Source: CAYGTK01 sp964352775
GTDB lineage: Bacteria; Bacteroidota; Bacteroidia; Chitinophagales; CAIOSU01
Length of the DNA stretch: 64,000 nucleotides
Assembly: GCA_964352775.1 (NCBI GenBank)
Contig: CAYGTK010000001.1
Coordinates: 1-64,000 of the forward strand
Direction: 5' to 3'
Shown: positions 58,267 to 64,000 of the stretch, piece by piece
Layout of the letters: every line of letters starts with the position of its first letter
Position numbering within the stretch: position 1 is the stretch's first letter
Notes under the pieces: model-generated
What the model was told of the DNA's origin: nothing
The model's database searches: none
What the model saw: the letters and a program-made list of their open reading frames with translations, nothing else
Made by a program: the position numbers and the translations under genes

Positions 58267-59160
58267 ATGCTGAAATTTGAAGACCTAAAGAACATCACTA
58301 TTCTTGGAGCTGGAACACTCGGCTTACGAGTCGGGCTGCAGTCAGCCGTAAGCGGCTACAATGTAGTGATATTTGATATTAAGGAAGAAGCGCTTGAAAA
58401 GGCGAAAGTGATCCACCAGAAAATCCTGAACCACTTGGTGCGCCATGGGAGAATACTAGCCGACGAGATACCACAAATAGTAAACAGGATCACGTGGACC
58501 ACAAGCGCGGAAGAAGCAGCTAAAGATGCCGACCTGATAAACGAATCTGTAATAGAAGAGGCGGACATCAAGAACAAGGTATGGGAGCAATTCGGGAAAC
58601 TATGCCCTGAAAAAACCATTTTTACTACTAATACTAGCTACATGCTACCCAGCATGTTCGCTGCCATTAGTGGCCGCCCAGAGCAGTTCTGCGCTTATCA
58701 CTTTCACGATGTGTTTACGGCTAATGTTGTAGACATTATGCCACATCCTGGCACTTCGCAAGAGGTGATCGATCTATTGATGGAACTTGGAACAAAGTTA
58801 GAGCAAGTGCCTGTGTTCGTTAAGCGTGAGAACCCTGGTTATATTTTCAATCAGATGCTAATGGCAGTGCTAGGTGCTGCTGGTGCATTGGTTACATATG
58901 ATGTAGCCAGCATTCACGATGTGGACCGTAGTTGGATGGGTAACTTCAAAATGCCAATCGGTCCATTTGGTATAATGGATGAAATAGGCTTGGATACCGC
59001 TTGGCATGTAGTTCATGTTCGCAAAGATGAACGAAGCGTAAAATTCGCGGAGCTACTTAAAAGCTATCTAGATGCAGGCAAATTAGGAATGAAATCTGGC
59101 GAAGGGTTTTATACCTACCCTAAGCCAGCCTATGCACAACCTGATTTTTTGATGGGTTAG
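58267..59160 (+). CDS. 3-Hydroxyacyl-CoA dehydrogenase
   Basis: 297 residues. NAD-binding Rossmann GAGTLG at 14-19 with an Asp ending the second strand (VVIFDIKEE, NAD-preferring). TNTSYMLPSMFAA and AYHFHD (the catalytic His) and NPGYIFNQML fill the 3HCDH pattern. It is monofunctional, without a fused enoyl-CoA hydratase. It oxidises L-3-hydroxyacyl-CoA to 3-ketoacyl-CoA in beta-oxidation. It starts 4 nt after the APH gene, the last step in the proposed route from 4-hydroxyacyl-CoA. Cytoplasmic. Confidence 0.88.
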   Translation: MLKFEDLKNITILGAGTLGLRVGLQSAVSGYNVVIFDIKEEALEKAKVIHQKILNHLVRHGRILADEIPQIVNRITWTTSAEEAAKDADLINESVIEEADIKNKVWEQFGKLCPEKTIFTTNTSYMLPSMFAAISGRPEQFCAYHFHDVFTANVVDIMPHPGTSQEVIDLLMELGTKLEQVPVFVKRENPGYIFNQMLMAVLGAAGALVTYDVASIHDVDRSWMGNFKMPIGPFGIMDEIGLDTAWHVVHVRKDERSVKFAELLKSYLDAGKLGMKSGEGFYTYPKPAYAQPDFLMG

Positions 59161-59163
59161 AAT

Positions 59164-59574
59164 TTACCCTTTCAATCTACCAGCTATGAGCCCGCCCACA
59201 TAGGCAGAGGGTAGATAAATCAGGATGTCTGTGATGCCCATCCATAATGGAGGGTGAATGATAAAAAACAATCCTATTCCCACCAGCGTAAAAATTGCTC
59301 CAATTATAATAGCAGGTCTTATGCTTGTACCCTTATTAATTAAAACTGCTGTTGCAGCACCAAGCATTACGCCAAGTAAGTGACCAAAAATAACCCAGAC
59401 AAGTGCGCCAGCGGGCTGGGCATCATGGTATGCCCTCATTTCTTCAGCGGTGGCGTCCATGCTCGGAAATTCTCCTACAATCGGAAAAATATTGTGACCA
59501 ACTTCCTCCATGATGCCCACTAGTGTGCCTGCTATGAGCATGCCGGCTATCACGGCTAAAATTGTACGTAACAT
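59164..59574 (-). CDS. Small integral membrane protein, unknown
   Basis: 136 residues with four hydrophobic segments (ILAVIAGMLIAGTLVGIM, LVWVIFGHLLGVMLGAATAVLI, AIIIGAIFTLVGIGLFFII, LIYLPSAYVGGLIAGRL). No named family is recognised; similar four-helix proteins are common and uncharacterised in Bacteroidota. Its stop is 3 nt from the convergent stop of the 3-hydroxyacyl-CoA dehydrogenase gene. It lies 43 bp downstream of uvrA on the same strand and might be co-transcribed with it. Confidence 0.7.
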   Translation of the reverse strand: MLRTILAVIAGMLIAGTLVGIMEEVGHNIFPIVGEFPSMDATAEEMRAYHDAQPAGALVWVIFGHLLGVMLGAATAVLINKGTSIRPAIIIGAIFTLVGIGLFFIIHPPLWMGITDILIYLPSAYVGGLIAGRLKG

Positions 59575-59617
59575 GATTTAAAGGTTGATGAACTATGAAT
59601 TTACAAAAATCTGATGA

Positions 59618-62482
59618 TCAGACCTTTGCCGCCATTGTTTCCAATTCCTTCTTCAAGAATTTACCTGTGTGGCTCTCTTTGCACTCTGCCACTTTCTCTG
59701 GTGTGCCAGTAACTACAATGTTACCCCCTCGATTACCACCTTCCGGACCAAGGTCGACAATGTAGTCGGCCACTTTTATCACATCCATGTTATGCTCGAT
59801 GATAAGAACCGTGTTGCCCTTATCTACTAGTAATTGTAGAACACCTAGGAGTACTCTTATATCCTCAAAATGTAGACCTGTGGTAGGTTCGTCTAGAATG
59901 TAAAAGGTGCTGCCCGTATCTTTTTTACTTAGTTCGCTAGCAAGCTTTACCCGTTGCGCCTCGCCACCTGATAATGTGGGTGATGATTGTCCCAAGCGGA
60001 TATAACCCAAACCTACATCCTGCAAGGTTTTCACTTTGCGATAGATGTTAGGGATGGCTTCAAAAAAAGCAACTGCCTCGTCAACAGCCATATCCAGCAC
60101 ATCGCTGATGGTTTTTCCTTTAAAGCGCACTTCCAAGGTCTCCCGATTATAGCGGTGACCCATACAACTAGGACATTCCACATATACGTCGGGCAAGAAA
60201 TTCATCTCAATGGTTTTCACCCCTGCACCTTGGCATTCTTCGCAGCGGCCTCCCTTTACATTGAAAGAAAAACGTCCTGGTTTGTAACCACGGATCTTCG
60301 CCTCTGGCATATTAGCGAACAGACTTCTGATATCGCTAAACACGCTGATATAAGTAGCAGGGTTGGAACGCGGCGTTCGCCCAATAGGTGATTGATCTAT
60401 TTCAATTACCTTATCGATATGCTCTAGGCCGTCAAACGTTTTATAAGGCATCGGCTTTTGACGAGAACGATACAAATGCTGACGCAAAATTGGATACAAG
60501 GTATTATTGATCAAAGTAGATTTTCCACTACCAGATACACCTGTTACTAGTGTCATCGTACCCAGCGGTATTTCTATGCTTACGTCTTTCAGGTTATTCC
60601 CTGTTGCGCCTGTAAGTTTTAGGCTTTTCCCGTTCCCTTCTCTTCGTTCTTCAGGTAGAGCAATACGCTCTTCTCCTGATAGATACTTAGCGGTTAGGGT
60701 AGGTATTTTTAGAAACTTCTCAGGAGTTCCCTCTCCTACTATCTCACCACCTAAACGACCTGCGCCTGGCCCAATATCAATGATATAGTCGCTGGCTAGC
60801 ATAATGTCTTTATCATGCTCTACTACCAATACAGTATTACCTACATCAGCCAATTCCCGAAGGGATTCTATCAGTCGCTGATTATCGCGCTCATGCAGTC
60901 CGATGCTTGGCTCATCCAAAATATAGGTGATACCCTGAAGTTTACTCCCTATCTGTGTAGCCAATCGAATTCGTTGTGACTCTCCACCTGATAAGGTTCT
61001 GGTAGGTCGATTGAGCGATAAATAATCCAAACCGACATCCAATAGGAACTGAACCCTAGCCCGTATTTCCTTCAAAATATCACGCCCAATAGCTCTTTGG
61101 CGATCGGATAAGCGGTCTTCCACACCATCAAACCAATTGTATAGGTCAGATAGGTTCATCTGCGCTAGCTCGGCGATATTATATTCTGCTACTTTAAAGT
61201 AAAGTGATTCTCTTTTTAGTCGAGCACCATTACAGGATGGACAAGTAACAATTGTCATAAACTCTTCTGCCCATCGTCGAATACTGTCAGAAGAAGATTC
61301 TTCATAACTGCGACGCACCATATTTATCACTCCTTCAAAATCGCTACTGTAGCGACGCTCCATTGCTGTGGTCTTTTTGAAGGTATCTGAGCCATCCTCG
61401 TCACCATATAAAATGAGATTGAGTAGGGGTGCAGGTATATCTTTTACAGGCATACTTAAGGTGAAATCATGCTTCTTCACCATTTTACGTAGCTCGCGGA
61501 ACACATAGTTATCGCGCACTTCGCCCAATGGAGCTATACCACCTGTGTTGATGCTCAAGTTTTGGTCCGGCAGCACCATTTCCATATCTATGGTAGGCAT
61601 ACTACCCAAACCGTTGCAAGTTGGGCAGGCACCATAAGGTGAGTTGAAAGAGAAACTATTTGGTGATGGATCTTCATAAGACAAGCCCGATTCCGGGTCC
61701 ATCAACAACTTACTGAACATGCTCACCTCGCCCGTTTCATGGTCTTGAAGCATCAACAGACCGTTACCCATTTCCATGGCCTGTTGGAGTGATTTGTTCA
61801 AGCGATCTTCAAAAGCTTCTGTCACTTCCAAGCGATCAATAACCGCCTCAATATCGTGGATCTTGTAGCGATCTACCTGCATTTTTGGTGCTATATCTTC
61901 TATCTCTCCATCTATCCGCACTTTTAAAAACCCTTGCTTACGGATCTTTTCAAATAACTCACGATAGTGCCCTTTTCGTCCACGAACCAAAGGAGCAAGA
62001 ACGATTATTTTCTTTCCTTCAAAATTGGTCTTGATATGATCAAGTATCTGCTTCTCATCGTAGCGCACCATCTTTTTCCCACTCGTGTAGGAGTATGCCT
62101 CACCCATTCGGGCGAATAGCAAGCGAAGGAAATCGTATACCTCAGTAATAGTTCCTACGGTAGATCTTGGGTTCTTGTTGGTAGTCTTCTGCTCAATGGA
62201 AATAACTGGACTTAAGCCTGTTATCTTGTCCACCTCGGGGCGTTCTAAACCGCCCAAAAACTGGCGGGCATAGGCTGAAAAACTTTCGATGTACCGGCGC
62301 TGTCCCTCTGCATAAATAGTATCAAAGGCCAAGGATGATTTTCCGCTTCCGCTGATACCCGTAATAACCACGAATTTGTTCCGTGGTATGCTTACATCTA
62401 CGTTCTTGAGATTGTGCTCACGAGCCCCATAAATATGGAGATATTCTATCTCAATATCACTTATAGCAGGCAGGTCACTCAT
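59618..62482 (-). CDS. uvrA: Excinuclease ABC subunit A
   Basis: 954 residues from the ATG complementary to 62480-62482; a TTG 9 nt upstream lies in the promoter. UvrA dimers detect DNA lesions and load UvrB in nucleotide excision repair. Two ABC modules are visible: Walker [15 protein letters not shown] and [14 protein letters not shown], signatures [12 protein letters not shown] and [12 protein letters not shown], and Walker [11 protein letters not shown] and [10 protein letters not shown]. Four Cys pairs for zinc are present ([32 protein letters not shown]). Full length. Its -7 element ends 6 nt before the start, so it is predicted leaderless. Confidence 0.96.
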   Translation of the reverse strand: MSDLPAISDIEIEYLHIYGAREHNLKNVDVSIPRNKFVVITGISGSGKSSLAFDTIYAEGQRRYIESFSAYARQFLGGLERPEVDKITGLSPVISIEQKTTNKNPRSTVGTITEVYDFLRLLFARMGEAYSYTSGKKMVRYDEKQILDHIKTNFEGKKIIVLAPLVRGRKGHYRELFEKIRKQGFLKVRIDGEIEDIAPKMQVDRYKIHDIEAVIDRLEVTEAFEDRLNKSLQQAMEMGNGLLMLQDHETGEVSMFSKLLMDPESGLSYEDPSPNSFSFNSPYGACPTCNGLGSMPTIDMEMVLPDQNLSINTGGIAPLGEVRDNYVFRELRKMVKKHDFTLSMPVKDIPAPLLNLILYGDEDGSDTFKKTTAMERRYSSDFEGVINMVRRSYEESSSDSIRRWAEEFMTIVTCPSCNGARLKRESLYFKVAEYNIAELAQMNLSDLYNWFDGVEDRLSDRQRAIGRDILKEIRARVQFLLDVGLDYLSLNRPTRTLSGGESQRIRLATQIGSKLQGITYILDEPSIGLHERDNQRLIESLRELADVGNTVLVVEHDKDIMLASDYIIDIGPGAGRLGGEIVGEGTPEKFLKIPTLTAKYLSGEERIALPEERREGNGKSLKLTGATGNNLKDVSIEIPLGTMTLVTGVSGSGKSTLINNTLYPILRQHLYRSRQKPMPYKTFDGLEHIDKVIEIDQSPIGRTPRSNPATYISVFSDIRSLFANMPEAKIRGYKPGRFSFNVKGGRCEECQGAGVKTIEMNFLPDVYVECPSCMGHRYNRETLEVRFKGKTISDVLDMAVDEAVAFFEAIPNIYRKVKTLQDVGLGYIRLGQSSPTLSGGEAQRVKLASELSKKDTGSTFYILDEPTTGLHFEDIRVLLGVLQLLVDKGNTVLIIEHNMDVIKVADYIVDLGPEGGNRGGNIVVTGTPEKVAECKESHTGKFLKKELETMAAKV

Positions 62483-62488
62483 AGGGCG

Positions 62489-62496
62489 CAAAATTA
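62489..62496 (-). promoter_or_regulatory. -7 element (TAATTTTG) of uvrA
   Basis: Minus-strand TAnnTTTG match 6 nt before the uvrA ATG. Confidence 0.5.
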
Positions 62497-62545
62497 CGGC
62501 ATTTTAACGCCCTTTGGAAGTGTAAAGTTTAGTTTCCCCAATAAA

Positions 62546-62571
62546 AAAGGCGAGCCAACTAGCTCGCCTTT
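62546..62571 (-). terminator. Terminator of the TonB-dependent receptor gene
   Basis: 10-bp perfect stem AAAGGCGAGC/GCTCGCCTTT with 6-nt loop; read leftward it is followed by TTTATT, fitting termination of the gene that ends at 62593. Confidence 0.85.
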
Positions 62572-62592
62572 CTTCTTTATAAATAGACAGGT

Positions 62593-64000
62593 TTATTCTG
62601 TTGCTCTTAATCGGTAACTAAAGCCAATTGAAAAATCGCGACCAGGGACCAACCTAGAGAATACTGCTGGTTCTACATCATATTCCGCTTCATATTGTTT
62701 CAACCTGTCATCATTTATCAGGTTACGAGCTGTAAAACTGATGGAGAACTGATCTGTTTTACCAAAACGCTGACTGATCTTCAAGTTAAGATTGTGAAAT
62801 GGTACTTCGTATACATCTGGTGAACGACCGATACCAACTACTGCTAAGCGCTTACCCTGCACGTTGTAAGATAAACTAGCTGTCAAACCAATTTCGCGGC
62901 TGGTATAGTTAAAGCCTGCGTTGATCAAAAATGGAGATTGACCAAACATAGGGCGGCTAGTGGCTGTGGTTTCCCCTTCTTTTTCATAACGGCGGCGGGC
63001 TATTAATTCTTCCTCTGTAAAATCAATGCTAGACTTTACATAGGTTAGGTTCAACACTACAGCAAGGTTTTTTAGCTTCTCCGTAATAAAGCTAAAATTC
63101 TTCCTAAGCTCTATTTCTGCACCAAAAACTACTGCCCTATCAATGTTTTTTGGAGTTACCTCACGGGTAACCCTATCATTCAGGGCTACTATTTCAATAG
63201 GATTCTTAAAGTTTTTGAAGAAACCGCTTATGGAAACCATTTCACCACTATTGAAGAAATACTCCCAGCGAACATCAACGTTATCAATACTGGTTTTTTC
63301 TACATCAATATTACCATTAAAGCGCACCTCTGTAATTGGGTCGAAAATAATAGCTGCAGACTTCTCTTTAAACGATGGGCGGGCCGTAGTTCTAGAGTAC
63401 GATAAGCGCAAGTTCATATTCTCTGATAAGCTATAGATGAATTGAGCAGAAGGCAAAAAGTCTATTTCATTAAAAATATTCTCATTCTCAAAAGCTACGC
63501 TGGAAAATCTTCTACGCCCAGTGTACCAAATGTCTGACTTCTCAATTCTGATACCCCCAACTAATTTCAAGCGAGCATGAATAGGTAGCTCAATCATGGA
63601 ATAAACTGCTGCTACATTACTAATTGCCGTAAAATTACTTGACGCATTCTCTGTTGTAGTAACAAACGTTCCATTCTCATTTGTCTCTGGCATCCAAATA
63701 TTCTCTTCTTCCCAAAACCAATCAGCACTTCCCCCATCAATGGAGGTAATTGCATCACGATTATTAATGGTCAGCTCATAAGTAACGAAATCGCGTCGTT
63801 TAGTTACGTTGTAAAAGCCACTCTTGATCTTGGCATCTCTACCACCGAACATGGTCAGCTTCTTGGTGTGGTCTAGTTTTATATTACCAGTGTGCTCATT
63901 CAGGTCACGATATATTCTGCGTGCTCTTCCTGTACCCTCACTAAGTACGGTGTCGCCTGTACCAGTTATGTTAAAGCGCATCTGTCTAAGGTCTGGCTCT
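62593..64000 (-). CDS. TonB-dependent receptor (C-terminal part)
   Basis: The frame continues off the right edge, so only about 470 C-terminal residues are seen. They are the outer part of a 22-stranded TonB-dependent barrel: strands with aromatic ends (LRLSYSRTTARPSFKEKS, VRWEYFFNSGEMVSISGFFKNFKNPIEIV, PFLINAGFNYTSREIGLTASLSYNVQGKRL) and the C-terminal RDFSIGFSYRLRATE. NARPSFKE-type sequence is usual in TonB/carboxypeptidase-regulatory-like receptors of this phylum. The plug and TonB box lie outside the window. It takes up siderophores, vitamins or glycans; the ligand is unknown. No SusD-like gene is on the visible downstream side. Confidence 0.88.
   Translation of the reverse strand, partial: EPDLRQMRFNITGTGDTVLSEGTGRARRIYRDLNEHTGNIKLDHTKKLTMFGGRDAKIKSGFYNVTKRRDFVTYELTINNRDAITSIDGGSADWFWEEENIWMPETNENGTFVTTTENASSNFTAISNVAAVYSMIELPIHARLKLVGGIRIEKSDIWYTGRRRFSSVAFENENIFNEIDFLPSAQFIYSLSENMNLRLSYSRTTARPSFKEKSAAIIFDPITEVRFNGNIDVEKTSIDNVDVRWEYFFNSGEMVSISGFFKNFKNPIEIVALNDRVTREVTPKNIDRAVVFGAEIELRKNFSFITEKLKNLAVVLNLTYVKSSIDFTEEELIARRRYEKEGETTATSRPMFGQSPFLINAGFNYTSREIGLTASLSYNVQGKRLAVVGIGRSPDVYEVPFHNLNLKISQRFGKTDQFSISFTARNLINDDRLKQYEAEYDVEPAVFSRLVPGRDFSIGFSYRLRATE

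Overview
The window looks like a chromosomal segment of a free-living, aerobic, Gram-negative member of the Bacteroidota, probably Flavobacteriales or a close relative. The signs are lineage-typical families (GSCFA, DUF4290, DUF2480, a PpiD/SurA-type foldase, the ligase-associated helicase/PdeM pair), a type IX secretion C-terminal signal, heme A synthase, a TonB-dependent receptor, and many TAnnTTTG-type -7 promoter elements with few Shine-Dalgarno sites. The species cannot be named from the sequence alone.

Layout. 1-781: 5' part of a TPP-dependent acetolactate-synthase-like gene. 782-4124: accessory patch with a secreted TIMP-like protein, a three-gene cassette (uncharacterised protein, Ser/Thr kinase, 57-residue basic protein) and clusters of short palindromes on both sides. 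4125-10029: flavoprotein, PhoD-like phosphatase, PdeM nuclease and DEXH helicase, with a 10-N assembly gap behind the helicase. 10253-20123: CsbD, DUF952, FabH, a Rid-family protein, a GSCFA protein, a radical SAM protein, HflX, a PD40 protein, YkvA, a YgjP-type peptidase, a YegS-type lipid kinase and a TauE/SafE permease. 20184-30948: an envelope-biogenesis run (NAD(P)-binding protein, CoaX, outer-membrane barrel, TPR protein, LptC, CorC/HlyC, PpiD, DUF2480, lytic transglycosylase, GT2). 31015-31087: tRNA-Phe. 31196-38550: MORN-like protein, heme A synthase, MFS, RecX, barrel protein, WG-repeat protein, NifU-like carrier and RlmN. 38717-45355: TetR-TolC-adaptor-RND efflux operon, followed by a strong terminator and a 28-bp perfect palindrome. 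45644-51390: Tat-exported amine oxidase, MurA (Asp variant), DUF4290 and PcrA/UvrD. 51520-55075: a small secreted protein and a 1007-residue secreted protein with eight exact 333-bp repeats. 55182-59160: SDR, acyl-CoA dehydrogenase, APH-type kinase and 3-hydroxyacyl-CoA dehydrogenase. 59164-64000: small membrane protein, UvrA and the C-terminal part of a TonB-dependent receptor.

The two most interesting systems are these. (1) The SDR-ACAD-APH-HAD operon holds, in one transcription unit, the enzyme classes that convert 4-keto/4-hydroxyacyl-CoA to 3-hydroxyacyl-CoA through a 4-phospho intermediate (levulinate lva logic, mammalian ACAD10/11 logic), plus the next beta-oxidation enzyme. (2) The compact kinase cassette at 1857-3584 is bounded by palindromic extragenic repeats and an imperfect 23-nt inverted repeat, and may be an undescribed signalling or conflict module. 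No CRISPR array, insertion sequence, prophage or rRNA gene was seen.
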